Below, in pieces: positions 22,693 through 33,058 of a DNA stretch of 64,000 nucleotides. Under the pieces are notes generated by a model. It ran no database searches and had not been told where the DNA came from. It saw only the letters and a list, made by a program, of their open reading frames with translations. Made by a program: the position numbers and the translations under genes. This DNA is from Nitzschia sp. DOCU1 (Eukaryota; Bacillariophyta; Bacillariophyceae; Bacillariales; Bacillariaceae): positions 4,121,534 through 4,185,533 of the forward strand of contig OX595986.1 in the NCBI GenBank assembly GCA_951394045.1. Direction: 5' to 3'. Positions within the stretch are counted from its first letter, which is position 1. Every line of letters starts with the position of its first letter.

Positions 22693-23667
22693 CTACAGTC
22701 TCTTCAGACTCTTCTTTTTGTCCATGCGACCACTCGCGCCCTTGGGTCCCAAAGTCTTTCCACCCTTACCAGTGGACGAGATGCTATTAGCGCTCTTGCT
22801 ACCAAGAGGATTGGTTGTCTTTCGCATGCTAGCGGGGGTGGAATCATCGTCATCGGGTTGTTCTTCGTCATCCTTCTCTGTTCCCGACTCAGTCTTTCGT
22901 CGCTTTTCATCCCCTTCGACGCTAGAGATCGGACGACCATGAACATCTGCCATCAAGAGAGCACGCTTCGAATACTCGTCGTAACTTTCCATGAAAAGCT
23001 TTCCCGCCTCGTCGTTTAGACTACTCTCGGGGAAGGGGATAATCAAAAGGCAACGAATCACGCTCAAGACATGAGTGAAGGTGGTGGTCGGCACCCAATC
23101 TTTCTTCAATGTATTGACACAGATTGCTCCGGTGGACATATCAACATTGGGATGGTAGATTTTCGTTAAGAAGAAACCCCGAGGAGGCGACTGCGGGAAA
23201 TCAACTCCAAGAACTAGCTTCAACCGGAAATATTTGGACTCATATGGAGTTCCTTGCGGACCCTCAAGCTCAGCCTGACACGTCATAAAAAAATTTGAGA
23301 CAACAATAAATTGAGATATTTTGCAACAACACGAAGATCTCGACAACATGTTCAATCCGGCCGACATCAACCCAAGGAGGTCATCACACCTTCCAGCAAC
23401 ATCACGCGGCAGGAGCCGCGTCTATTTTCTGACACCTTCACTCACCACAATCTCTCCCAGGTTTGCAGGAAGGCCAGTTTCATTGTCTAGGACCAATCGG
23501 ATGCCCTCTGGAGGACTCTTGATCAGGTCTCGGACTTCACGCGCAACTCGAGAAAGGGTACGAGGAGGCAAATTCTCGATCGAGCTGCTGCTTGCTCCGC
23601 CGCTAGAACCTCTGCTATATTGGCGATAAAGGCTTGCTCTTGGGGCTCCTGTTGCCGATGAGGACAT
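22693..23667 (-). CDS. UBE2S: ubiquitin-conjugating enzyme E2 S, two exons
   Basis: Exon 1 23667-23446, exon 2 23274-22693, intron 171 nt (GTGAGTG...GTGTCAG); 267 aa. The join gives GLPANLGEIV/AELEGPQGTPYE, continuous with the UBC fold. E2 features in order: helix 1 NLPPRTLSRVAREVRDL, EGPQGTPYES, HPN motif (KIYHPNVD), catalytic Cys126 in GAICVNTLKKDW and FPESSLNDEAGKLFMESYDEY. The spacing and NTLKKDW sequence fit UBE2S, the E2 that extends Lys11 chains with the APC/C in mitosis. After the fold comes a 70-residue acidic then Lys-rich tail ending KKKSLKRL, which resembles the C-terminal LRRL tail that docks UBE2S on the APC/C. The N-terminal 28 residues are Ser/Gly-rich. Confidence 0.92.
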
Positions 23668-24992
23668 GACTTTCAAAAAGGGAAGAGAGTGCGAAGTCGT
23701 TGAGTCGAAAGAAGTGAGTAGTAGTTTGGAGGTTTGATTGATTGCCAAAATGTTCCGCGAATATGGAGTGTTTCGGCAAAACGATGCAACTGATTTCAAC
23801 TCCCTTCGGCGAGCAGAAAACGTTAAACGGTGTTCCAATTTTGCGCGCGAAACGTATGTGCTTCGGTTGACCGCACTCAGAAGTGTTCGAATGAGTCACA
23901 TTTATCAACCGGCCGGGCGGGCGGCAGCCGGCCGGGGGATGGTGTGAGTATACGCACCTAGGCATTTATCGTATCTATTGCCATGCGGAATAACTCGACG
24001 CGCGCGCATTGGCGTTAATTACTCGTACCGTACCGTGGGCGGCCCTCGTGCAGACGCTTCGGTTTTTCGGCGCGCTGGCAGCCCGAAAAGAAATCGGATG
24101 GTTCGAGAGTTCTTAACTGACGTCATTCAAAGATACCATTGAGGCCCTTACGAATACAGGGGTCTCCTTCATACCACGTGGTGTGATCACAATTTATGCT
24201 CTTAACGCGTTATTTAGATCGTTTCTTGCTTACAAAATTAAGAATTAATTTAACGATTAGAACACGTCATCAACTTCATTTCATGGATATGCGATAAAAC
24301 TGAAGACTTGTGAAGGCGAAGCCTAGACCCCTTTAATTCTCATTTGCCGCTGACAAAAAGGGTTCCCGTCTCATCATCATCAGATTGTTGGCTCGATGTC
24401 TTCGCGATCGACATACGTTGGAGCTCATGCGTACGTGTGTGACGATGGACGTCATGCTGTGCAAATCCAAAGTTTTCCGGCTAATTGGAGCTTATCGCGA
24501 AATCACCTCAGCTTGTATGCTCTTACTTGGATAATCACCTGTTTGTTGCATTTGCTATCGAGCTGGTAAGGGCTTTGAAGATATCGAACCGGGGTTGATG
24601 ATCGTGCTAGAAAAGCTTGCATGCTTCTGATATCTATTTGTCTCGTAGTTGGAGAAAGTGGAAACGCCGAAACTTCGCAATCGTTGCTCCCATTCGTCAT
24701 TCTGTGTTGTTTCCAGCGTTATTACATTCCGAACCTTGTTTGACTTGTAGAACTATTACAGTAGTGGATTCGATAGAGAAAATTCTAGCAGCTGGGCAAA
24801 AGTTCGTTTTGCACGAGTTTTAAATTCCCACTCTCATGAACTTGTGCCGTGCTCCTTCCACAGCTTTGGATCTTCTCGGAAGTGGCTTCGAGAAATGTTG
24901 TTTGTTTAATTAGTTATTTGGTATTGTGTGATTGTGATCTAGCAAACAAGGGAAGAAGGGCTGTTTGCGAGAAACACGCGGTTGGTGGAAAG
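23668..24992. other. 1.3-kb intergenic, divergent promoters of UBE2S and KH gene
   Basis: No coding sequence found. 23915-23940 is a GC-rich ggccggg-type tract, 23998-24010 a cgcgcgc run, and 24180-24300 is AT-rich. Short frames around 24503-24823 have no recognisable content. Confidence 0.4.
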
Positions 24993-27230
24993 ATGGAATC
25001 GACGAGTGTAAGTCCGTCGATGTCATGATGAAGTCCGTCTGTTCCATGGTCCTTCTCATTTGTCTTGTGCATCTTGTAGAATGAGGGGTCAAGCAACGAA
25101 TTAGGCGGGATGAGAGGGCCGAGAACGCCAATGCAGCCACAAACAGCTTTCTCGGAACATGGGCTACATTACTTCGATCCGAACGCAGTGCAGGGGCACT
25201 CACTAGGTGGACTGCCTGAAGCCCACACTACTGGTTCCCATCCCCACGAGATGGGGAAGGCCAGTGATACGGGTTCCCCCCCTCCCAACTCAGCTACTAC
25301 TTCGGGAAGCACTTCTACACCCACTAGTCCAATTACAGGTGGGTTGTCAGGGGCGGCGGATGGCCCGATGAAACACTCTGACGTTGGGTTCCCAACAAGA
25401 AGCCGGGGCGATCCATCCCCCCCGGCGCACTTGCAGCGTGCACACCACCAGCCACAGGTCGAAGGAAGCTGGCCAGTTTCAGTATCTGATGATATGGTTT
25501 CACAGCAGTACTCGTCTTCTCCAGCCCCCGTCGCTCCTCCTTCCGAGGAATCCAACCTGACCCAGTCGCCTGGTGTTCCTTATAACCCTTCGGCCTATAC
25601 GTCAGCGATCAAGCTTTTGGTATCGAACAACGTCGCGGGGTCTATTATAGGAAGAGCAGGACAAACGATATCCGAGCTTCAGACGCAGTCATCTGCCAGA
25701 ATAAAGCTGAGCCAAACAGGGGATTTCTATCCTGGCACACAGGATCGAGTTTGTCTGGTGCAGGGACAGCTTGACAACGTGAAATTCGCTGTGAGACTTC
25801 TCCTGGAGAGACTCTACGTACTACAGGAGCAGCAGCACTCTCAACACCTTGCTTGGCAACCAAAGCCTAACGAGGCGCCGCCGGTGGGATTTGACTTCGT
25901 TGTACGGCTTCTCGTTCCAAGTTCTAGCTGCGGGATGATTATAGGAAAGGCTGGGTCCAACATCAAAAACATGGAGGAAGCATCTGGGGTTTCATCAGTT
26001 CGACTATCACCAAAAGAAAGCGCTGATCCGTCTTCCCCTACGGCTGCGATTGTCTCGGGGACGGCCGAGAGGATTGTAACCCTCACCGGAGCGACTTTGG
26101 AAAGCTGTGTTAAGTGTCTCGACATAGTGCTCGATGGTATGATGGCTCATAACGAGATCTCGCGATACTCCAACATGACAACAAGTTACTCTCGGGTCGT
26201 CATGCAGGGAGCATTTGCAGCAGGTCCAATCCCTGGACGGCCTCTACTTGTGGTTCCTACGGGAGCCCCGGAGTCAACCATGTGGGACAGTGGGAGCCCG
26301 TACGGACAGTTTGGGCCAACAAAGCGATCAAGCTCATCACCCGATCTTGCCGGACAAATGCTATGGGACCAGCGAGTCCCACCGAGGATGCTCCAGGATA
26401 GCACTATAGTATCAATGGGCCGCCCTCCCCGAGATCCAATTCAGCCGTACAACCCTTTGTTCGCGGAAGGGCCGCAGTCCTACGCGCATGAGATGGCCCC
26501 GATGATGTCCTCTCCAGCCACAGGTCCACCGGCGAGCGCGAACCCACCCCCGTTATACCTGTTGCCATCGGCACACCCAGGTCAGCTGGACCAGGGCTCG
26601 TTGACCAACAGCGTTTCGGCGCCCGACCTGCTTGCTCTCCAGCTCCAAGATTCGCTACATATCGCCAATGCGCCGGCTCCTGGCGCAGTAGACTACACGC
26701 ATTTTGCACCACAGCTCCCTCAACCAACTCCCCCAGGTTTCACCGCCCAGGTCCTAGTCCCGGATACCTTGATCGGATCGATTCTTGGACGGGGTGGAAG
26801 GACCCTTAATGAGCTCCAGATGCACTCGAACACAAGGATCCGAATAAGTCAGCGAGGAGAGTATGTTCCAGGCACGCGTAACCGAATCGTTACAATACGA
26901 GGCCCTACAGCACACAGTGTCAGCCTCGCACAGTATTTGATGAGCCAAAGGATGGTACTTCCCCCGACGGCTACCTATTCACCTCAAACACCTTTCCATC
27001 CACCTCCCATCCAACAGGCACAACAACCGCAACCATCGCTCCATCAACGTCAACCATTTCATCCGTCACAGCAGCCACAACTGGCGCATCGACATGAATT
27101 CCACTCCTCACATTACCATGGCTCACCCGCTGAAAGCGCATTTCAGGGACCTGAATTCCATGGGCAACATCCTCCTTCGGCTTCCTCTCTCCAGAGGCCA
27201 AGCCCTGATAAGGAACTTCCGCACTCATAA
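24993..27230 (+). CDS. triple KH-domain RNA-binding protein (Nova/PCBP-like), two exons
   Basis: Binds single-stranded RNA through three KH domains. I infer a 15-nt first coding exon, 24993-25007 (MESTS), a 72-nt intron (GTAAGTCC...TTGTAG) and exon 2 25080-27230, giving 721 aa. The spliced frame reads MESTSNEGSSNELGGMRGP without a break. KH1 is about residues 178-250 (GSIIGRAGQTI, then IKLSQTGDFYPGTQDRVCL as in Nova proteins), KH2 about 276-360 (GMIIGKAGSNI), KH3 about 559-627 (GSILGRGGRTL). All three GxxG loops are intact. Linkers and both ends are Pro/Gln/His-rich and presumably disordered. The layout KH1-KH2-long linker-KH3 is that of PCBP/Nova, which act in splicing or mRNA stability. If unspliced, translation would start at 25110 instead. 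Confidence 0.88.
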
Positions 27231-27729
27231 ACTCGCACATCCGCTCTAAATCATAGAATACTAACCCTTCGCTACTTGGTTGGTACTTACAGCTAGGCCA
27301 CCCTTTTATTGACGATATGGTTCATGATATTTGCTTTGTTTTATATCAGTTCGGTTGGGCGGTTGCCTATTGTTGCTACCTGTGTCTTCGTCAAACTTTC
27401 TCCTCTTGCCACCATCTCCGCCCCGCCCTTCCCTCCCAAGTTTTAGGCGTGTGTCTACCTTTCAAGGAGTAGTAGAAGTGCTATTACCAAAAGTTGTGAT
27501 CCAGCAAGTCGTCGTTGACTACTTGGACCTTTTCTCTTTCTCGCGCACCACTTCGTTTTCCTCAAAAAACGACACGACAGCAAGAAAAGCGAAGAATCAA
27601 GGTTTGTTGCAAGCCGACCATAATAATGCAAAGCCCTGTGAAGACCAAAAGGTTGCCGAGCCGCGCTGTTACTGTCTGAACAGGTAACCTCGGCGATTGT
27701 CCCAGAACTTGTGTTTTGCCTCTTCATCT
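27231..27729. other. intergenic, KH gene 3' region and COX11 5' region
   Basis: No convincing gene. A pyrimidine-rich tract at 27395-27440 and a possible donor at 27683 (caggtaac) could belong to a 5' UTR intron of COX11. Confidence 0.35.
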
Positions 27730-28644
27730 ATGATTTCAACGATGCGCTGTTGCGGTTCGACTCAACATTTGGCATTGAGGCCATTTACCCGCGGCAACAA
27801 TCGCGCCCCCATAATTGCGAAAAGATGGCTTGCGGAGGGGGCCTCCTCTACGCCTTCAGGTCAAAGCAGTAGTGCACAGAGTCGCTCTTATGAATTCTAC
27901 CGCAAGCGCCATGAGCAAAATTCCTGGTTCAAAGGGTATTTCCGTCGAAAGCAACCGCGGCAAAAGCTCTCAGCCGAAGAACGAAACGTTCAGATTGCAT
28001 GGTATTCATCTGCTGTCGTAGTAGGAGCTATTGGAGCCACCTACGCTTCTGTGCCCCTTTATAAAATGTTCTGTCAGGCGACGGGCTTTGGTGGTACCAC
28101 GCAACGCGTTATTTTTGAAGATCAGAATGGAGAGCCGAATGCCGTTGTCAAGGCCTTTCGAGCGGTCATGCAATCCATTGCACCCAAGTCCACAGCTCGA
28201 GTTCATACATGGACTGACGAAGAGGCAGCATCCAAATTAGCACAGCTTCGTCCAGTAGAGAACGCCAAACTTGTGACGGTGCGCTTTGATACAACGATCA
28301 ACGACGTCATGCCCTGGTCCTTCGTTCCCGTGCAGCTAGATGTGAAAGTTGTGCCAGGAGAGACTGCCCTGAGCTTCTTTCGCGTAACAAATCATTCCAA
28401 CAAAGCAATTACCGGTGTTGCAACCTATAACGTCCATCCCCCCAAGATGGGGCTCTACTTTCAGAAGATCCAATGTTTTTGTTTTGAGGAACAGCGTCTG
28501 CTTCCTGGGGAAACGGTGGACATGCCAGTATTTTTCTTCATTGACCCAGAGATGCTAGAAGACCCACAAGTTTCCTACATTACTGACGTCACCCTAAGTT
28601 ATACATTCTTCCAGACGGATGAAGATGATGATGTTGACAATTAA
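27730..28644 (+). CDS. COX11: cytochrome c oxidase assembly protein COX11 (CtaG)
   Basis: Single exon, 304 aa from the ATG at 27730. COX11 is an inner-membrane copper chaperone that delivers copper to the CuB site of Cox1. Seen here: a basic presequence (1-50), one membrane segment at about residues 92-112 (IAWYSSAVVVGAIGATYASV), then VPLYKMFCQATGFGGTTQ, which is the family's signature start of the intermembrane-space domain, and the copper-binding CFCF motif in KIQCFCFEEQ followed by LLPGETVDMPVFFFIDPEM. The C-terminus is acidic (DEDDDVDN). An insertion between the GFGGT motif and VTVRFDTTIND is longer than in yeast. Gene ends 93 bp before the 3' end of the convergent MIF-like gene. Confidence 0.95.
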   Translation: MISTMRCCGSTQHLALRPFTRGNNRAPIIAKRWLAEGASSTPSGQSSSAQSRSYEFYRKRHEQNSWFKGYFRRKQPRQKLSAEERNVQIAWYSSAVVVGAIGATYASVPLYKMFCQATGFGGTTQRVIFEDQNGEPNAVVKAFRAVMQSIAPKSTARVHTWTDEEAASKLAQLRPVENAKLVTVRFDTTINDVMPWSFVPVQLDVKVVPGETALSFFRVTNHSNKAITGVATYNVHPPKMGLYFQKIQCFCFEEQRLLPGETVDMPVFFFIDPEMLEDPQVSYITDVTLSYTFFQTDEDDDVDN

Positions 28645-28737
28645 AATAAGACCTATCACCTCGAAACCTTCACTTGCGCGTTGATTTGCGTCCTCGATCA
28701 GACTACTGCAGAGCGATTGGCCTTACAAGCCCACGCT

Positions 28738-29463
28738 TTAACCAGCAAAGGTGGCACGACTCCATCCAACATTGGCCCGGGGCACGTCGAAAAAGTTGAT
28801 GTACATACGACTTTCCGATAGTCCAAAAGGTTCCAACAAGTCTGTGACGCTAGCTTGGATCTTTCCATTCGACTCTTTGGCAATCGCACCAATCGAGTAC
28901 ATGCATCCAAGAGCCGCCGGCTCTTCCGTGCCCCCGAAAATCAAGGACGCCTTGTCTGTAATAGACACACCTTGTATCACAGAAACATCAAACCAGAGAA
29001 ACTGGTCAGCTCCGTCATCGAATCAAACAATAGGAGAAACACTTTCAACTATCCGACCACAAATGCTTTCTCACCAATGTAGCTTTCTGGTTTACCGGTA
29101 GCCGCTTCAATCGCCTTGGAACATGCTGAACAAAAAGCGAAGCGTGAGCTCCGACGGGTACAAGAGTTAGATCATGGCGCACTGGTAGCGATAATATCAA
29201 CACTCACCCTTCATGATTTCAAGCTTTTTGTCACCAAGATCAATGTTGGTGACGATAATCAAGGAAGGATCTCCAGGAAGCATGGCAAAAGGATGCAGAG
29301 AAGCCGCACACGGCGGGGGCTCGTCGGCGTTGGTGTTGTCTGTCATGGCAATGGAAGATACTTGGCTTGGTTTGCTTTGGCTATTGTAGACGAATGCAGG
29401 ATTTGCAGCAACGGTGAAATAAAGCTTGAGCACGAAGGAAAGGCAAAGCAACGGAACCTTCAT
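28738..29463 (-). CDS. MIF/D-dopachrome tautomerase family protein with N-terminal leader, three exons
   Basis: Exons 29463-29208, 29125-29075 (51 nt) and 28970-28738; phases agree, giving 179 aa. The MIF fold starts at PSLIIVTNIDL (Pro66) and continues ACSKAIEAATGKPESYIG, VSITDKASLIFGGTEEPAALG and RMYINFFDVPRANVGWSRATFAG, which aligns with the MIF C-terminus (INYYDM...NVGWNNSTFA). MIF proteins are about 115 aa trimers whose catalytic residue is the N-terminal proline freed by Met removal. Here Pro66 sits behind a 65-residue extension that begins with a hydrophobic signal-like segment (MKVPLLCLSFVLKLYFTVAA) followed by NPAFVY. Cleavage at Asp65-Pro66, or nearby, would be needed for tautomerase activity. 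A plastid or secretory destination is plausible. The family call is firm; processing is inference. Confidence 0.85.
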
Positions 29464-30165
29464 GAGGAGAGGAATACAAGGTAAAGCAAGGCAATTCGGA
29501 GCAGCGATTTGCCGAGAGAGAGAGTTGTGAAATGGCTGTGATGCTCGACGTCGACCATGTCATCCGCACCGCTGCGCAAAGATATCCAAAAAGATCCAAC
29601 GATCGGGTTTTGAGTCCCAGGATTGAGAGTCCAATGAGTCATCCACGTCGATTCACTACCAAAGCCTACGCCATGTTACAACAAGTGCGTCCCACAAGAA
29701 ATCTTTTGCGATCTTTCGAATCTTTTATCCTGAATACCACAACAACAACAAGGTGTGATCCCGAAATGGAACCATGGTCCCCAATCTCCCTCAACGCAGC
29801 GATGAGACGATCGTATACATACAATGAATGTATTGATGGAATGGACATGAGATCCGGATTTTCGGGGGAACTGATTTTACCGGTTGCGATGCCATAAGTA
29901 TTGTCGGTTTCTTTTCCAGGACCATCACGACACGACACAAAAACCAACAAGGAGTGACAACTTCTTTGCTGGGAACGAAAAGAAACGTCTTTTCCAGTCA
30001 TGATGCTTGAGTGATCGAAATGTTTTGGTGTCCACCGACCAAAGGATCCGCAGCGACGAAATGCGGCCTCGATTCACTATTTTATGCTGCCGCCATCGAC
30101 GAGTTTTGACGAAGAATTGGACACAGCACAAGCTTTGAATCATAGTTCATCGAGCCAACTTAACC
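29464..30165. promoter_or_regulatory. divergent upstream region, MIF-like and secreted acidic protein
   Basis: 702 bp between divergent starts. No recognisable gene. A short AC-rich run (accacaacaacaaca) lies near 29737-29750. Confidence 0.4.
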
Positions 30166-31161
30166 ATGAGAGATCCAATCATTGCTTTTATGATCTTCCT
30201 CTTTGTGGTCGCAGGTCGATGCGACGCTCGCCTTTTTGCCAACAAGGGAAAGGAGCCTCGTCGCCCTGCCAACAAAAAGCCGAGCCGCGGCAGTGGCCCA
30301 GTCGACAAAGGGGATCAACGACCTCATCAAGCCTCGACTTCAAGCAAAACGAAGTCTAAAGATAACAATACTTCTGCTGATACTGTCGTTAAAGAAAAGC
30401 ATAAGGATGAACCCGAAGTCCGCCGCATCACAAATCACGTCCGTGTGACTCTGACCGACGTCGATAACGTTGACTCTTTTACTCCGGCCGAGACCATTTT
30501 TTTCGAAGACTGCTTCATGTCCGCATTCATCGAAGTGGAGGACCCAAGTAACGAGGATGATGTCCAAGTTCGATCCATAATTGTTCTCGACGAGACGCCG
30601 TCTCAGCACCGCGATCGGTCCTTGTCCCTTCGGACCTCGGGCCTGTACTTTGACATTTCTGCCCTGTTTGAATGGTCTTGTCGTTTGTGTGGGCTCTCGA
30701 CCACTCGTTCAAGTACTACCACAAGTACTACCTCTTCCAATAACATGGACGATGATTACACCAACGACGACTTTTACTTTGGAGGTGTGACAAGAACGTC
30801 CAGTCCCACCGCGAGCCCTACCGGAAGCCCCACCCCAATGCCCACCTACCACAGCGGGTTCGATGATGACTTCAGGGACGATGACTTTTACTTCAATGGG
30901 CCGGTTGCCGACACGGTCATGGTCGCAGATGACGACTTAACAGACGATACATTCTACTTTTCTGGCACTGCCGACCAAGCCGGCGACGACACCATGGCCG
31001 ATGACGATGTGTTTTCTTTCTTCTTTGGCCAGCGGCGCCTAGAAGCAGTAGAGGAAAGTGATGAGCGCCGTTTGGAGGACCTGTTATGCCGCAAGTTGCG
31101 TGCTGGTCCCTTTCCCGTCTTTCATGGCGTCAAAGAATGTTTTGTCTTGTTCACAGCGTAA
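30166..31161 (+). CDS. secreted acidic protein with DDDFYF repeats, unknown function
   Basis: Single exon, 331 aa. It starts with a clear signal peptide (MRDPIIAFMIFLFVVAGRCDA, likely cleaved after residue 20-22) followed by a basic stretch (about 23-60). A central part (about 85-180) contains VRRITNHVRVTLTDVDNVDSF and may be a small folded domain. The C-terminal half has four acidic-aromatic repeats: DDDYTNDDFYFGG, DDDFRDDDFYFNG, DDDLTDDTFYFSG and DDDVFSFFFG, separated by Ser/Thr/Pro-rich spacers such as SPTASPTGSPTPMPT. I do not recognise the family. Acidic repeats after a signal peptide would fit a calcium-binding, cell-wall or frustule-associated protein; this is inference. No membrane segment after the signal peptide. 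Confidence 0.75.
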   Translation: MRDPIIAFMIFLFVVAGRCDARLFANKGKEPRRPANKKPSRGSGPVDKGDQRPHQASTSSKTKSKDNNTSADTVVKEKHKDEPEVRRITNHVRVTLTDVDNVDSFTPAETIFFEDCFMSAFIEVEDPSNEDDVQVRSIIVLDETPSQHRDRSLSLRTSGLYFDISALFEWSCRLCGLSTTRSSTTTSTTSSNNMDDDYTNDDFYFGGVTRTSSPTASPTGSPTPMPTYHSGFDDDFRDDDFYFNGPVADTVMVADDDLTDDTFYFSGTADQAGDDTMADDDVFSFFFGQRRLEAVEESDERRLEDLLCRKLRAGPFPVFHGVKECFVLFTA

Positions 31162-31489
31162 CACGCCTGCCAGTGTGGGGTAGCCCACATCACGACGAAA
31201 TGGCTGTAGGTGGGGGAGAGCACACGCCGATTGCTTTTGTACTGACTATTGCACGGTGGTGGGGTTGGGCTGTGATTGTGAAGACTTTGGTATCGAAGGG
31301 CAATTGAAACAGTGTAGTCGTTGTTCAAGTGTAAATCATTATTTCACTGTATAAACTGAGTACATGGCGATATGCATTAAAAAAGGAATCGGTGTCTTAC
31401 TTTATTATAAGGGAACAAACTTCCCTATCATACAGGTCGTAGGTGGTACAACATAGTACCCGGCCCCGAGCAGCCAAGTATCGGGGTGC

Positions 31490-33058
31490 TTACAGTCTTC
31501 GGATCTCTTCCATGACCTCAAGGAAGCGCCCAGATCCACCACGCGAAGGCAGGTTCGCAATGGGGCACGGAGCTTCACAACAAGTGCAACAATCGCAAGT
31601 GACCTTAACTGTGTCCCCACCGCAGTCAGCGCTAAGTGCCACCATATTCTTCTGGCAAAATGCTTTAGGCATGGACACGTCCGCAAAACTATTGTCCTCC
31701 AAACCCAAAATCTGTAGCTTGGGAAGATTTGCGAATTCGGAAGGGATGGAACCATTAAACCAGTTTCCATAGAACCACATTTGCTCCATCTCTACAAGTT
31801 TACCAATTTCGGTGGGCAATGGACCCTCCATATCACAATTGGAAACGGACAAACTGGCCATGTTGGTAAGATGTCCAATCTGAGTGGGGATGCTTCCACC
31901 AAGATCAGGATTATCGTCGAGCCAGACCTCCACAACGTGTTTTAGATGGGACAAAAATTCAACGTCGCCTTCCAATCCGTTGTCATAGGCATACAGAGCT
32001 TCAAGGTTAGGCAATTTTGAAATTTCAACTGGCATTGTTGAATTGAAGAGATTGCCACCCATTTCTAGATAAAGCAGCTGAGTGAGCGGTGCGAAGATTG
32101 AACCGTCGAGGTCTCCAATAAAGTAATTTTCAGAAATATCCAAAATTTTCAAGTCCGAGAGCTGCGAAATGTACGGCGGGACTCCATCGTACGAAAAGTA
32201 AGTATTTTCAATATCCAGCAGGCCTGAAACCAAAGAAAAACCCGGTTAGTAAATTGCATTGGAACATCATCCTTTTTCTCAGCCTTATTACTTACGCAAC
32301 TTCGTGAGCTCCCCAATCCATGCCAGTTCACTGCCCTCATTCGAGATGTGATTGTTGGAAACGTCCAGGGCCAAGAGACTATCTTTCAATAAAGTGATCT
32401 CCCACGGAATCAGACCGTGCAATCCATTGTCTGTCAAGTTGAGCGCTACCACTTCGTGCATTTTACAACTCACACCATGCCAGACGCATTCATCTTCCTG
32501 GCTCATCCATCCTTTCGTATTGTCCCAGTCGCCGTCCACAGTCGTGGCCAAATACACACAGGCCAGAGCAAACCGCTGGGTGAGCCTCATATTGCCAAAT
32601 CGACTCTCATCATGAGTTTCCTCGAGAAACGTCAATGCCTTAAAGGCCAGACTATTCTCATCCTTGAGCTTTTGTTCTCCCACCAGACTTGCCACAAAGC
32701 CGTACAAAGACGAATGAGTGGGTCCCAGGGTTTCCGTTTCTTGGTGGTCCCATGACGAGGGGGCTTTGGTGGGGCTCGCCACGAAATCTGCGGGCGGGCG
32801 GGTGGCCGCCATGCTGCTACTCTTGGACCCACTGTTCTTCATCGCAATTCCAATGCCGCCGATAACCAAAACGGTTCCCAGCGCCAGGAGACCAAGGGCC
32901 GTGAAGTTCTTCTTTCGAGCACGACGCAAGTTGGTAGTACTCGAGATGACATCACCTGGTTGAGTTTCGTAGTAATCACTGGTGTAATCTTCGACCTCAT
33001 GCATACTGTCAGCTCCGTCTTCATCGTCGGTGTAACGGCTTCCTCCGGGGTACATCAT
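31490..33058 (-). CDS. single-pass LRR membrane protein, no kinase (paralogue 1), two exons
   Basis: Exon 1 33058-32296, exon 2 32223-31490, intron 72 nt (GTAAGTAA...GTTTCAG); 498 aa. The N-terminus is acidic and Tyr-rich (MHEVEDYTSDYYETQ), then a basic stop (RRARKK), a membrane segment at about 51-73 (FTALGLLALGTVLVIGGIGIAM), a Ser/Pro linker, and an LRRNT-like part with a CVWHGVSC motif typical of plant-type LRRs (cf. C.W.GV.C). About eight LRRs of plant consensus follow (for example LPTEIGKLVEMEQMWFYGNW). The C-terminus is Cys-rich (CDCCTCCEAPC). No kinase domain. This order implies a type II protein with extracellular LRRs, or an intracellular one if inverted. It is divergent from paralogue 2. 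Ligand unknown. Confidence 0.85.

Noticed and set aside
24500..24700. tRNA gene suggested by a ggttcga-like box on the minus strand near 24580
   Set aside because: No acceptor or anticodon stems can be formed around it.
25081..25104. Functional upstream ORF of the KH gene
   Set aside because: Explained better as coding sequence after removal of a 72-nt intron; kept only as a retained-intron possibility.
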